A stretch of DNA of 64,000 bases, from NCBI RefSeq assembly GCF_000812865.1, contig NZ_JSYL01000002.1, forward strand, positions 682,001 to 746,000. Reading direction: 5' to 3'. Both the position numbers and the translations under genes were made by a program. Origin of the DNA: Kaistella jeonii (GTDB lineage: Bacteria; Bacteroidota; Bacteroidia; Flavobacteriales; Weeksellaceae). Of the stretch, positions 1-8,878 are shown piece by piece. Below the pieces are notes generated by a model that did no database searches, had not been told where the DNA came from, and was given only the letters and a program-made list of their open reading frames with translations. How positions within the stretch are numbered: the stretch's first letter is position 1; the number at the start of each line of letters is the position of its first letter.

Positions 1-704
1 ATTTTTTGTAGCTCTTCTTTCAAAGTAAGTTTTCCCGCATAATTTTCAGAATTTGGGATTTGACTGACCCAATTGTCTAAAGTTTCCACTTCAGAAATCC
101 CACCGCCGAAGAAATAGATCTTATGATTTTTTGAAAGAAGTTTTGCGACCTCAAAAGATTTTTCCAGCGGCAACATTTTTCCGCGGTGTTGTGCAAAGGG
201 AGCAAAACCAATCCCTGATTTCAAAGTACTTTTCGCTCGGTATTGATGCGAAAGAGTAACCGGAAATCCCAGTTCCCGAAAAACATCTGCATATCTTTCT
301 GTCGTGTGTCGAAGTGGTTTTTTTTCCAGATTCCAGATGTCGGTTAGGTGTTCTTTTCCTTCTTTTCCTTTATCGAGCACAGAAACTTTAAATCCTCTTT
401 TTTTAAAAATGGTATCTAATATTTTGGTGCGAATCACATTATGCAGATCTGCAATTAAATCTGGACTAAATTCTTTGATGAGTTCATTGGTCAATTTTCG
501 CATGCCAAAAAAGCCCTTATAGTCGTCGATATCAATTCCTTTGAAAATAAGATTGGGAATTCCTTCAAATAGATCACGAAAGTTATTTCGGGAAACCAAA
601 ATAATTTCGAGGTCAGGATTTTGTTCCAGAACCTCCCGAAAAACCGGCGCAGTCATGGCAACATCACCAAAAGCAGAAAAACGATATGCTAGAATACGAC
701 TCAT
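1..704 (-). CDS. Glycosyltransferase family 9 (heptosyltransferase-like), 3' end outside window
   Basis: About 234 residues are visible; the C-terminus lies beyond the window edge. The protein opens with SRILAYRFSAFGDVAMTAPV, the typical GT9 start with the conserved GDV motif, and later has a GFAPFAQHRGK segment typical of the nucleotide-sugar-binding half. GT9 enzymes transfer heptose or related sugars from ADP-linked donors onto the LPS inner core on the cytoplasmic face of the inner membrane. The start codon overlaps the sufE stop codon (ATGA), so translation is probably coupled. The GT4 enzyme upstream suggests a surface-polysaccharide context. The exact donor and acceptor cannot be assigned. 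Confidence 0.85.
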   Translation of the reverse strand, partial: MSRILAYRFSAFGDVAMTAPVFREVLEQNPDLEIILVSRNNFRDLFEGIPNLIFKGIDIDDYKGFFGMRKLTNELIKEFSPDLIADLHNVIRTKILDTIFKKRGFKVSVLDKGKEGKEHLTDIWNLEKKPLRHTTERYADVFRELGFPVTLSHQYRAKSTLKSGIGFAPFAQHRGKMLPLEKSFEVAKLLSKNHKIYFFGGGISEVETLDNWVSQIPNSENYAGKLTLKEELQK

Positions 705-1120
705 TTTTTTAGCTGAAATGCTACGGCGTAAAACTTAATTTGTTTGGTCATCGCCATTAATCCATTTGCTCTGGAAGGTGATAAAAATTCCTGTAAACCG
801 ATCTGAGAAATAAATTCGAAATCGGAATCAAGAATTTCTTGGGTTGAATGACCACTGTAAATAGAAACCAAAAGCGAGACAATCCCTTTCGGCAAAATCC
901 CATCGGAATCTGCTTGGAAAAATAATTTACCGTCTTTAAATCCAGCATCGATCCAAACTTTTGATTGGCAACCTTTGATCAAGTTCGCATCAATTTTTTT
1001 TTCTTCGGAAAGACCTTTTAATTCCTTTCCTAAATCGATAATGTATTCGTATTTCTGTTCCCAATCTTCAAGAAAGGCGAACTCTTCCACGATTTCCTGC
1101 TGTTTTTCTTTGAGGGTCAT
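701..1120 (-). CDS. sufE: SufE family cysteine desulfuration protein
   Basis: 139 residues, the normal SufE length. The motif KGCQSKVW places the sulfur-accepting cysteine at residue 51. SufE accepts persulfide sulfur from the cysteine desulfurase SufS and passes it to the SufBCD scaffold for iron-sulfur cluster assembly in the cytoplasm. No other suf gene is in the window, so this copy is separated from its usual partners. It lies 37 bases after the GT4 gene and overlaps the following GT9 gene by four bases, so the three genes are probably one transcript. The assignment is firm. Confidence 0.93.
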   Translation of the reverse strand: MTLKEKQQEIVEEFAFLEDWEQKYEYIIDLGKELKGLSEEKKIDANLIKGCQSKVWIDAGFKDGKLFFQADSDGILPKGIVSLLVSIYSGHSTQEILDSDFEFISQIGLQEFLSPSRANGLMAMTKQIKFYAVAFQLKK

Positions 1121-1157
1121 TGTAAAAAATCTTTGTACAAAGATAAGAAATTCGATC

Positions 1158-2255
1158 TTAGGATTTAGATTCCTGAACTTTTTGAAAGAGTGAAACTATT
1201 TTCGGCTCTTCCTTTTCCCAGCAAAGTTCTTTCGCAGCTTTATTTAAAGAATCTTCGTAAAAATGTTTTCCATTTTGCAGGACTGTACTTACTTTTTCGG
1301 CAAGTTCAGAATAATCAGCAATTTTTTCTCCGGCTCCAAAAAAATCAACCACTTTCCGCATTTCTGGGAAATCTGAAACTACTACAGGAACACGACATTG
1401 AATATAATCTGAAATTTTATTAGGCATTGAAAAATAGTAGCTGAGTCCGTTATTTTCTTCGATACTTAAACCAATATCGGCTTTCTGCGTAATGGTTCTC
1501 AATACATCGGGAAATAATTTTCCTAAAAATTTAACATTATTTTCTAAACCTAAAGTTCTAGTTAATTCTAAATATTCTTCTTTTCTTGGTCCGTCGCCAG
1601 CAATCCAAAATTCTGCATTTTCAATATTTTTCATGGCGGGAATCATTTTATCTAATCCTCGGGAAGGATTGATCACCCCTTGATATAGAATAATTTTTTT
1701 TGAATTCGTTTCCGTGTAGTTTTGTGGGTTTTCAGTTTTCTTCGGAAAATTCTGTACAACTACAGGTCTTTCAATTTTGTATGTTTTATGAAACCAATCG
1801 GCGTAGCTTTCACTTGCCGTCATCATATATTTAAGTTTAGGAACAATTTTTCGTTCCAGACTTCGCCAAATTTTTTGTGTAAATCTTCCATTCACTGAAG
1901 GCATTTCAGTAAAAATTTCGTGGCTATCGAAAACGAGTGGAATATTTAATTTTCTGGAGATTAAATAGTTGGGCAAAAGGGTATCGAGATCATTTGAAAG
2001 CAGAATAGTATTCTTATCAGCTTTTTTCAGCAATTCTTTGTAAAGCTTCCTTTGAAATTCTACATAAGCGTAACGAAGAATTTTGGATTTTAAAATAATG
2101 CGGGAGAAAGGATAATTCCTTTTCATTTCGGGTAAACCGCCCCAATTATTTCCGATGAGTTCTATTTCGTAACCGTTTTCCGATAATGTTTGACAAACCT
2201 TTTCTACGCGTTGGTCTGTTACTAAATTATTGAAAACACTAACTAAAACTTTCAT
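1158..2255 (-). CDS. Glycosyltransferase family 4 protein
   Basis: 365 residues with a GT-B layout. The N-terminal half carries FNNLVTDQRVEKVCQTL and DSHEIF, and the C-terminal half has the donor-binding AGDGPRKEEYLEL and an acidic EENNGL segment followed by PNKISDYIQCRVPVV, typical of GT4 (RfaB-like) enzymes. These transfer sugars from nucleotide donors during capsule, O-antigen or glycolipid assembly in the cytoplasm. It precedes sufE and a GT9 transferase on the same strand. The acceptor is unknown. Confidence 0.88.
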   Translation of the reverse strand: MKVLVSVFNNLVTDQRVEKVCQTLSENGYEIELIGNNWGGLPEMKRNYPFSRIILKSKILRYAYVEFQRKLYKELLKKADKNTILLSNDLDTLLPNYLISRKLNIPLVFDSHEIFTEMPSVNGRFTQKIWRSLERKIVPKLKYMMTASESYADWFHKTYKIERPVVVQNFPKKTENPQNYTETNSKKIILYQGVINPSRGLDKMIPAMKNIENAEFWIAGDGPRKEEYLELTRTLGLENNVKFLGKLFPDVLRTITQKADIGLSIEENNGLSYYFSMPNKISDYIQCRVPVVVSDFPEMRKVVDFFGAGEKIADYSELAEKVSTVLQNGKHFYEDSLNKAAKELCWEKEEPKIVSLFQKVQESKS

Positions 2256-2264
2256 TCCCGAAAT

Positions 2265-2483
2265 TTACTTCTTTTTTGCCAAATTGTAAATTTGAATAAA
2301 GCATAAAATACCATTTGGAATAATAATTGGCCAAAGATAGTTACTGAATATACCGTAAAGTACAAATAGAATACATCCAATTAAGTTTACAATTCTCAAT
2401 CTTTTAATGTCTTTCATTATAAAACTCAACACGACGAAGAAGGAAGCGCCGTAGCCGATAAAGTCTGTAATTGCAGGACTCAT
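2265..2483 (-). CDS. Small YgjV/SemiSWEET-like membrane protein
   Basis: 72 residues from the ATG at 2483; an in-frame TTG at 2504 would add seven residues and is less likely. There are about three hydrophobic helices (IGYGASFFVVLSFIM, LIGCILFVLYGIF, IIIPNGILCFIQIYNL) separated by KDIKRLRIVN. This pattern is typical of short flavobacterial proteins related to YgjV or PQ-loop/SemiSWEET half-transporters; similar proteins are, as I recall, sometimes mislabelled as enzymes in databases. It sits nine bases before the GT4 gene. The substrate, if any, is unknown. Confidence 0.6.
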   Translation of the reverse strand: MSPAITDFIGYGASFFVVLSFIMKDIKRLRIVNLIGCILFVLYGIFSNYLWPIIIPNGILCFIQIYNLAKKK

Positions 2484-2558
2484 AGTATTTTTTTTGGGAG
2501 ACAAACCTAATCATTTTGAACGAGATACTCAAATTATTATCTGCCATAAAGTCATTAA

Positions 2559-2587
2559 TTGATTTTGGTAAAGTATTTGTAACTTTG
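2559..2587 (+). promoter_or_regulatory. Candidate clpC promoter, Bacteroidota type
   Basis: TTG at 2559-2561, an 18-base spacer, then TAACTTTG at 2580-2587. This fits the Bacteroidota vegetative consensus TTG-N17-23-TAnnTTTG. The clpC ATG follows 44 bases after the -7 element. No heat-shock (CIRCE or CtsR-like) operator was recognised. Confidence 0.6.
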
Positions 2588-2631
2588 ATAATATCATTAA
2601 AGATTTTTAATTTAAGATTGAGACAAAATAT

Positions 2632-5151
2632 ATGGATCATAAATTTTCAAACGGTTTGGACCAAGTTTTCAAACACAGCAAAAACGAAGCAAGACGTTTG
2701 CAGAGTGAATTTCTGAATACCGAACATTTTCTTTTGGGTATCATAAAATCAGAAAGTTCTGCAAAGGAGATCTTGAATAATCTGGGAGTAGATTTAACGC
2801 AAATAAAAAGAAAAATCGAAACCTTAGCGGTAACGAGTTTAAATCCTTTCGCAGTAGAAAGCGAAAAGATTTCATTTACTAAAATGGCAGATCAAGCCAT
2901 AAAACGTTCTGAACTTGAATGCAGACAGTATCAAAGTTCTGAAATTAATACGGTGCATCTTTTATTAGGCATTTTATATAAATCTGAAGATCCTACTACT
3001 AACATTTTAAGTTCATATGACATTGATTACGAAAGTGTTACAAAATCTTATCAAACGATGCTAAAAAATTCAGGACAAAATCCTAAAATGAGTGCGTACG
3101 ATGACGATGAGGAAAGGGAAGAATTCGGACAGATGCGAAAACCAACCGGAAATCTCGGAACTGGAAAAAGTAAAACTCCAACTTTGGATAATTTTGGTAG
3201 AGATTTAACTTCTCTCGCAAGAGACGGCAAACTCGACCCTGTAATTGGTCGTGAAAAAGAAATTGAAAGGGTTTCTCAGATTTTATCAAGAAGGAAAAAG
3301 AATAACCCTTTGCTAATCGGTGAACCGGGAGTTGGTAAATCAGCTATTGCAGAAGGTTTGGCTCTAAGAATTCAACAGAAAAAAGTGTCACGAGTTCTTT
3401 TCGGAAAACGAGTAATCACTTTAGATTTAGCGAGTTTGGTTGCCGGAACAAAATATCGCGGTCAATTCGAAGAAAGAATGAAAGCAATAATGACGGAACT
3501 TGAAAAAAGTCGGGATGTGATTTTATTTATTGATGAGTTGCATACGATTGTAGGAGCAGGAAGTTCAACCGGAAGTTTAGATGCTTCCAATATGTTTAAA
3601 CCTGCATTAGCAAGAGGCGAAATACAATGTATTGGTGCTACAACTTTAGATGAATACAGACAGTATATTGAGAAAGATGGTGCTTTAGAAAGACGTTTTC
3701 AAAAGGTAATGGTTGAACCGACTTCTGTGGAGGAAACGGTGCAGATTTTAAATCAGATCAAAGACAAATACGAAGATCATCACAACGTAACTTATACCGA
3801 CGAAGCCATTTTGGCTTGTGTAAATTTGACGGCGAGATATATTACAGACCGATTTTTACCGGATAAGGCAATTGATGCGATGGATGAAGCTGGTTCAAGA
3901 GTGTATATCAAAACCATGAAGGTTCCTAGTGAAATCATCGAGTACGAAAAAAACATAGAAGAAGTTAAGGAGGCAAAACAGAAAGCTGTTAAAGCGCAGG
4001 ATTATTTGGAAGCGCGAAAGCTGAAAGACGAAGAAGAAAGATTGCAGATCGAATTAAATTTGGCTCAAGAAATCTGGGATAAAGATATAAAGGAAAAGAA
4101 AGAAGAAGTTTCTGAAGAAAGTGTCGCAGAAGTCGTTTCTATGATGAGCGGAATTCCAGTTACCAAAGTTGGTAAAAATGAGCTTGATAAACTAGCGAAG
4201 ATGGACGCAATGCTGAACGGAAAAGTGATCGGACAGGAAGAAGCAGTAAAAAAAGTAGTAAAAGCCATTCAAAGAAATCGCGCTGGTCTGAAAGATCCTA
4301 ACCGACCAATTGGAACCTTTATTTTCTTAGGTACAACTGGTGTTGGGAAAACAGAACTGGCAAAAGTGATGGCGAGAGAATTGTTCGATTCCGACGACGC
4401 ACTGATCAGAATTGATATGAGTGAGTACATGGAAAAATTTGCGATTTCGCGATTAGTCGGTGCTCCTCCAGGATATGTTGGATATGAAGAAGGTGGTCAA
4501 TTGACAGAAGCCGTTCGTAGAAAACCTTATGCTGTTGTGCTTTTAGATGAAATTGAAAAAGCACATCCTGATGTTTTCAATATTTTATTACAGATTTTGG
4601 ATGAAGGCTTTGTTACCGATTCTTTAGGAAGAAAAATTGATTTTCGAAATACCATCATTATTCTAACTTCTAATATAGGTACGCGAGATTTAAAAGATTT
4701 CGGAGATGGAGTTGGTTTTGGAACAACAGCGAAGAAAACAAATACCGATGCAAGAGCGAGAAGTACGATTGAAAATGCTTTGAAAAAAGCTTTCGCACCA
4801 GAATTTCTAAATAGAATTGATGATATCGTTATCTTTAATAATTTAGAAAAAGATTCTATTGCAAAAATTATCGATTTGGAATTAGCGAAATTATACAGCC
4901 GATTAGAGAAACTGAACTTTAAAGTTGAAATGACAGATGACGCCAAAGAATTCATTGCTGAAAAAGGTTGGGACAAAGACTTCGGTGCGAGACCTCTGAA
5001 ACGGGCCATCCAGAAGTATATTGAGGATTTATTGGCAGAAATGCTTGTCAATAAACAATTGGTAGAAGGCGAAACTGTAGTCTTAAAATTGAACGAAGCG
5101 AAAGACGGATTAGAAGGTACAACTTCAAAAGAGAAATTGAAAGCAAAATAA
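2632..5151 (+). CDS. clpC: ATP-dependent Clp protease ATP-binding subunit ClpC
   Basis: 839 residues, normal for ClpC. The order is an N-terminal Clp repeat domain (about 1-140), AAA+ module 1 with Walker A GEPGVGKS (230-237), a middle UVR-like coiled segment (about 443-476), AAA+ module 2 with Walker A GTTGVGKT (567-574), and the ClpB D2-small domain. ClpC is a hexameric unfoldase that feeds substrates to ClpP for protein quality control and regulated proteolysis. The UVR segment and the lack of a long ClpB coiled coil favour ClpC over ClpB. It is a single gene with its own promoter and terminator. Confidence 0.95.
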   Translation: MDHKFSNGLDQVFKHSKNEARRLQSEFLNTEHFLLGIIKSESSAKEILNNLGVDLTQIKRKIETLAVTSLNPFAVESEKISFTKMADQAIKRSELECRQYQSSEINTVHLLLGILYKSEDPTTNILSSYDIDYESVTKSYQTMLKNSGQNPKMSAYDDDEEREEFGQMRKPTGNLGTGKSKTPTLDNFGRDLTSLARDGKLDPVIGREKEIERVSQILSRRKKNNPLLIGEPGVGKSAIAEGLALRIQQKKVSRVLFGKRVITLDLASLVAGTKYRGQFEERMKAIMTELEKSRDVILFIDELHTIVGAGSSTGSLDASNMFKPALARGEIQCIGATTLDEYRQYIEKDGALERRFQKVMVEPTSVEETVQILNQIKDKYEDHHNVTYTDEAILACVNLTARYITDRFLPDKAIDAMDEAGSRVYIKTMKVPSEIIEYEKNIEEVKEAKQKAVKAQDYLEARKLKDEEERLQIELNLAQEIWDKDIKEKKEEVSEESVAEVVSMMSGIPVTKVGKNELDKLAKMDAMLNGKVIGQEEAVKKVVKAIQRNRAGLKDPNRPIGTFIFLGTTGVGKTELAKVMARELFDSDDALIRIDMSEYMEKFAISRLVGAPPGYVGYEEGGQLTEAVRRKPYAVVLLDEIEKAHPDVFNILLQILDEGFVTDSLGRKIDFRNTIIILTSNIGTRDLKDFGDGVGFGTTAKKTNTDARARSTIENALKKAFAPEFLNRIDDIVIFNNLEKDSIAKIIDLELAKLYSRLEKLNFKVEMTDDAKEFIAEKGWDKDFGARPLKRAIQKYIEDLLAEMLVNKQLVEGETVVLKLNEAKDGLEGTTSKEKLKAK

Positions 5152-5171
5152 AATTGCGAATTAATAATAGC

Positions 5172-5205
5172 AAACCTTGTCAATAATATGGCAAGGTTTT
5201 TTGTT
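5172..5205 (+). terminator. Intrinsic terminator after clpC
   Basis: A 10-bp stem (5172-5181 with 5190-5199, one G-T pair) with an 8-base loop, followed by a T-rich tail. It begins 21 bases after the clpC stop. Confidence 0.8.
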
Positions 5206-5250
5206 TTAAAGAATCAGGGAAATCATCCTTTACTGAATAAAACTTCACTA

Positions 5251-5274
5251 AAAAACGCACCTAAAAAGATGCGT
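5251..5274 (-). terminator. Intrinsic terminator after the TPR gene
   Basis: Read on the minus strand, the arms ACGCATC (5268-5274) and GGTGCGT (5255-5261) form a 7-bp stem with one wobble pair and a 6-base loop. A run of T follows. It lies about 20 bases after the stop of the gene at 5297. Confidence 0.7.
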
Positions 5275-5296
5275 CCTTTACTATATTCAAAGAATT

Positions 5297-6667
5297 TTAT
5301 TTTTTTTTCGTTTTTACTTTTTCTGCTTCTTCTCTGATGAAAGGATATTTTTGTTTCATCCCTTCCAATAGATCTTGATCGAGTTCTAGTGCTACGGAAA
5401 GTGATTTTCTTCCGTCTTTTTGATTGTTAAGATGAAAGTAACAATTGCTTAACTGATAGAATAATTCTGCCCGATTATGCATTTTCGTCGCCTTCTTTAA
5501 AATCGCAACCGCATCTTCATAATCACCTATCAACATTAACACTTCAGAATAAGCATACCAATTGTAAAATCTTGTAGGTTCAAAATCAATCAGCGTTTTC
5601 ATGCAGGCCAAACTTTCTTCCAATTTACCCGAATCTATATATAGAAAAGCCAATCTTTTTTGGTAATCCAAATTACTATCGTTCAGCGAAACCGCTTCTT
5701 TTGCAAAATGAAGTGCCTCTTTCATTCCACCCATTTCTTCGTAGATGTAGGATTGCTCCATCATTGAAAGATAAAATTGAGGATCATCTCGCAACGATTT
5801 TTGAAAGGCATTGAGAGCCAAAACGGGTTGCTTATTTTCTTTGTAACACAAACCGATTTTATAGAAAGTATAAGACTTTGTATATTCTAACGCGAGCATT
5901 TCTTCGTAAACATCAACTGCTTTCAACCATTCTCCCATCGCTTCAAAACACGCTGCTTTATTGGCATAAACTCCAACAGACTGCGAATTGATTGCTAAAA
6001 GATAATCAAATCCTTTGATGGCTTCCTCGTAATTTTTGCGGTTGAAATAAAATTGACCATATTCAAACCAGCCCGTTTCTGAGAAGGCAAATTTATCGAG
6101 GTAATTATTTAAAAAATCAATGCCATCTTCACCTCTGTTCAGCAAGTTGTAACAAAACATGGTGTTCTCTAAAGCGTAATCATCATTCTGATCAAAAGTT
6201 AAAGCAAGCTTATAATGTTTCAAAGCTTTAAATGGATCTTCTAAATTTACATATTCATCTGCCATAAAATTGTGCAGAAAATTTTCTTCTTCTTCCAATT
6301 CTAAAGCGGTTTCGCAATACTCAATTGCTCTTCTCGGATTGCCAAGATTTGAATAATATTTTGCACAACATACCAAAAAATCGGTATTTTCCATGGAAGA
6401 TTCTTTCAAATCATCCATGAGTTCTTTTGCAAACGTATAATTTTCGAGCTCCAAAAGAACCTCGAATTTCTTTATTTTTATTTCTAAAGAGGTGGGATGT
6501 AGTTTTAGCGCATATTTTACTGCCGTCTCTGCAAAAGAGATGTCTCCCATTTCTAGATAATATATAATGATGTCCTCATATTCTTCGGTATCGAAGTAGA
6601 GTTCTTCATTATTTTCTATCATTTCTTCGAACTTTGTTACAAGTTCATTTTCAAAAAATTCTTCCAA
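5297..6667 (-). CDS. Tetratricopeptide repeat protein
   Basis: 456 residues made almost wholly of TPR-like helical pairs, for example RAIEYCETALELEEE and EAIKGFDYLLAINSQSVGVY; no signal peptide or membrane segment. It is probably a cytoplasmic scaffold for protein-protein contacts. The first codon is TTG at 6667. The only in-frame ATG nearby is residue 16 (6622), and the segment before it (MEEFFENELVTKFEE) is helical and fits the rest, so I kept TTG. The N-terminus is very acidic and the C-terminus ends in lysines. It is followed by its own terminator. No specific function can be given. Confidence 0.82.
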   Translation of the reverse strand: MEEFFENELVTKFEEMIENNEELYFDTEEYEDIIIYYLEMGDISFAETAVKYALKLHPTSLEIKIKKFEVLLELENYTFAKELMDDLKESSMENTDFLVCCAKYYSNLGNPRRAIEYCETALELEEEENFLHNFMADEYVNLEDPFKALKHYKLALTFDQNDDYALENTMFCYNLLNRGEDGIDFLNNYLDKFAFSETGWFEYGQFYFNRKNYEEAIKGFDYLLAINSQSVGVYANKAACFEAMGEWLKAVDVYEEMLALEYTKSYTFYKIGLCYKENKQPVLALNAFQKSLRDDPQFYLSMMEQSYIYEEMGGMKEALHFAKEAVSLNDSNLDYQKRLAFLYIDSGKLEESLACMKTLIDFEPTRFYNWYAYSEVLMLIGDYEDAVAILKKATKMHNRAELFYQLSNCYFHLNNQKDGRKSLSVALELDQDLLEGMKQKYPFIREEAEKVKTKKK

Positions 6668-6757
6668 TATATTTTCTCACTGTTCTTTACAAAGTATGAA
6701 ATTATCTTGCAAACTTCGTAAAAAACTATTTTAATTAAACTTTACTAAAATAAACAT

Positions 6758-7105
6758 TTACTTTTCTAAATCAAAATAAACTTTATCAATTTTATAATCC
6801 CAGTCTTGCGCTTGCCAATGAACAGAATTAATAGGTTCTGAGGACACTAGTTTATCATTGAAAAAATAGAGCCAATAATCATTAATAGCATTGTCCTTAC
6901 GATAGATTTCAGAAATCTGAAACACTTCCATTGAACCTGTTTTAAATTGTTTGGCACCAATTGTCTTCGTTTGAAATGATTTTGTTTTCATCTGAACTTC
7001 AGATTTCGTCATTCCCAAATTGATGTTCGACATATCAATGCCTTTAATAGCAGTACATGAAGACATTAATAAGATCGCCAACAGGAAAAAGTAATTTTTT
7101 ATCAT
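6758..7105 (-). CDS. Small lipoprotein, BamE/SmpA-like
   Basis: 115 residues from the ATG at 7105. An in-frame upstream start at 7144 exists, but only the 7105 start gives a clean lipoprotein signal: MIKNYFFLLAILLMSSC, lipobox cysteine at residue 17. The mature part has NINLGMTKSEVQ, the motif by which BamE/SmpA-fold proteins are usually recognised, then short strands (DYWLYFFNDKLVSS). It is probably anchored in an envelope membrane. BamE itself belongs to the BAM complex, but in Bacteroidota this fold is used widely, so the role is open. It lies downstream of glmM. Confidence 0.65.
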   Translation of the reverse strand: MIKNYFFLLAILLMSSCTAIKGIDMSNINLGMTKSEVQMKTKSFQTKTIGAKQFKTGSMEVFQISEIYRKDNAINDYWLYFFNDKLVSSEPINSVHWQAQDWDYKIDKVYFDLEK

Positions 7106-7159
7106 ATTTATATTCTTTAAAATTATTGCTTTCCAGTTTTTCATATTTGCTGGAAGATA

Positions 7160-8542
7160 TTAAATCAAACTTTTTATTTTCGCGATCATTTGATCTCCCA
7201 ACTGGTCGGCTTCTTCCTGTGAAAAAGCTTCGGTGTAAATTCTGATGATCGGTTCTGTGTTCGATTTTCGTAAGTGAACCCAATTGTTTTCAAAATCAAT
7301 TTTTACACCATCAACGGTCGAAACCTCTTCATTTTGATACTCTATTTGCATTTTAGTTAAAAGAGAATCAACATTAATATCCGGAGTGAGTTCAATTTTC
7401 TTTTTCCCCATAAAATAACTCGGGTAAGTTGCGCGAAGTTCAGAAACCGTTTTATTTTCTTTTGCTAAATGCGTCAAAAATAGCGCCACACCAACTAAGG
7501 AATCTCTTCCATAATGAAGATCCGGATAGATAATCCCACCATTTCCTTCACCACCGATAACGGCATTTTTTTCCTTCATTAAAGTTACCACGTTCACTTC
7601 TCCAACTGCACTTGCAAAATATTCAGACCCGTGATTTTTCGCAACATCCCTTAAAGCACGACTAGAAGAAAGATTAGAAACTGCAACACCTTTTTTATTT
7701 TTCAATAAATAATCTGCAACTGCAACCAAAGTATATTCTTCCCCAAAAAGATCTCCATTTTCATCGACCAAAGCCAAACGGTCAACATCTGGATCTACCA
7801 CGATTCCGACGTCTGCTTTCTCAGTTTTCATGAGTTCGCAAATATCTCCAAGATGTTCCTTCAATGGTTCTGGATTGTGTGGAAACTGACCATTCGGTTC
7901 GCAATATAATTTCACAACTTCACAACCTAATTCTTCTAATAACTGAGGAATCGCAATGCCTCCTGTAGAATTTACGGCATCAACAACGACTTTAAATTTC
8001 TTAGCTTTAATCGCTTCTGCATCGACCATTGGCAAATCCAGAATCTGTTGAATATGAATATCAAAAGCATCGTCCCGCGTTTCATATTTCCCCAAATCGT
8101 CAACTTGAGCATAATCGAAATCTTCGCTTTCTGCTAAAGCCAAAACTTCGGCACCATTTTCACCGGTAATAAATTCCCCTTTATCATTCAATAATTTCAA
8201 GGCATTCCACTGTTTCGGATTGTGAGAAGCCGTTAAGATAATTCCACCATCAGCATTCAATTCCGGAACCATTATTTCTACCGTTGGAGTTGTAGAAAGT
8301 CCCAAATCAACGACATGAATTCCTAATCCCTGCAAAGTTGCAGTTACCAAAGAATTCACCATCAAACCGGAAATTCTTGCGTCACGACCAACAACTAGGG
8401 TTAAATCTTTTTTATTTTTATTATTCTGAAGCCAGGTTCCAAAAGCGGAGGTAAATTTTACAATATCAAGTGGCGTTAGATTCTCATCAACTTTACCACC
8501 GATGGTTCCGCGAATTCCTGAAATGGATTTTATTAAAGGCAT
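7160..8542 (-). CDS. glmM: Phosphoglucosamine mutase (alpha-D-phosphohexomutase family)
   Basis: 460 residues. It shows the active-site serine loop TASHNP (S106), the metal loop DPDVDR (250-255), a sugar-binding loop GGEGNGG (330-336) and the C-terminal phosphate-binding segment NTEPIIRIYTEA. GlmM converts glucosamine-6-phosphate to glucosamine-1-phosphate for UDP-GlcNAc, feeding peptidoglycan and LPS. The sugar loop differs from the usual GEQSGH, so a phosphomannomutase/phosphoglucomutase role cannot be excluded, but the start ISGIRGTIGG and the length fit the bacteroidotal GlmM group. A possible -7 element TATTTTTG lies at 8610-8617 (minus). Confidence 0.82.
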   Translation of the reverse strand: MPLIKSISGIRGTIGGKVDENLTPLDIVKFTSAFGTWLQNNKNKKDLTLVVGRDARISGLMVNSLVTATLQGLGIHVVDLGLSTTPTVEIMVPELNADGGIILTASHNPKQWNALKLLNDKGEFITGENGAEVLALAESEDFDYAQVDDLGKYETRDDAFDIHIQQILDLPMVDAEAIKAKKFKVVVDAVNSTGGIAIPQLLEELGCEVVKLYCEPNGQFPHNPEPLKEHLGDICELMKTEKADVGIVVDPDVDRLALVDENGDLFGEEYTLVAVADYLLKNKKGVAVSNLSSSRALRDVAKNHGSEYFASAVGEVNVVTLMKEKNAVIGGEGNGGIIYPDLHYGRDSLVGVALFLTHLAKENKTVSELRATYPSYFMGKKKIELTPDINVDSLLTKMQIEYQNEEVSTVDGVKIDFENNWVHLRKSNTEPIIRIYTEAFSQEEADQLGDQMIAKIKSLI

Positions 8543-8725
8543 AAACTGATATTTTTTAAATGATTTTCAAGAACAAATTCGTTCCCGAAACATCTGGTGT
8601 TTCAATCTGCAAAAATACGAATAAATTAAAGAGAAGATTAAAAAATGGAACTTTAAAAAGAACAAGTTAAAAACAATTCATAGTACTGATTATTACTCTT
8701 TTAACTTATTTTTTGAGGATTTTGT

Positions 8726-8878
8726 TTATCCACAACAATCTCTGTCACAACCAGGTTTTCCTTTCTTTTTGAATTTTTTGGAAGAGAAATTTTTAGCGAC
8801 AATTTTAAATAAGGAATAGCCTGCAAACAGAACGATCACAGCGATAATGAGGTATTGAAAAATAAGAGCGTTATCCAT
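8726..8878 (-). CDS. FeoB-associated Cys-rich membrane protein
   Basis: 50 residues: one transmembrane helix (about 5-25, FQYLIIAVIVLFAGYSLF), a lysine-rich stretch, and a cysteine-rich tail GCDRDCCG. This is the typical form of the short peptide found next to feoB, thought to stand in for the cytoplasmic cysteine-rich parts (FeoC-like) of ferrous-iron transport. The ATG overlaps the feoB stop by one base (TAATG), which decides the start. A longer reading frame starting inside feoB (8956) should not be used. Confidence 0.88.
   Translation of the reverse strand: MDNALIFQYLIIAVIVLFAGYSLFKIVAKNFSSKKFKKKGKPGCDRDCCG

Noticed and set aside
4527-5183. 218-residue minus-strand frame
   Set aside because: Antisense shadow of clpC; low-complexity Ser/Phe-rich translation.
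8726-8734. Perfect DnaA-box sequence TTATCCACA
   Set aside because: It overlaps the stop and last codons of a coding gene; chance occurrence. It also tempers the weight of the box at 35781.
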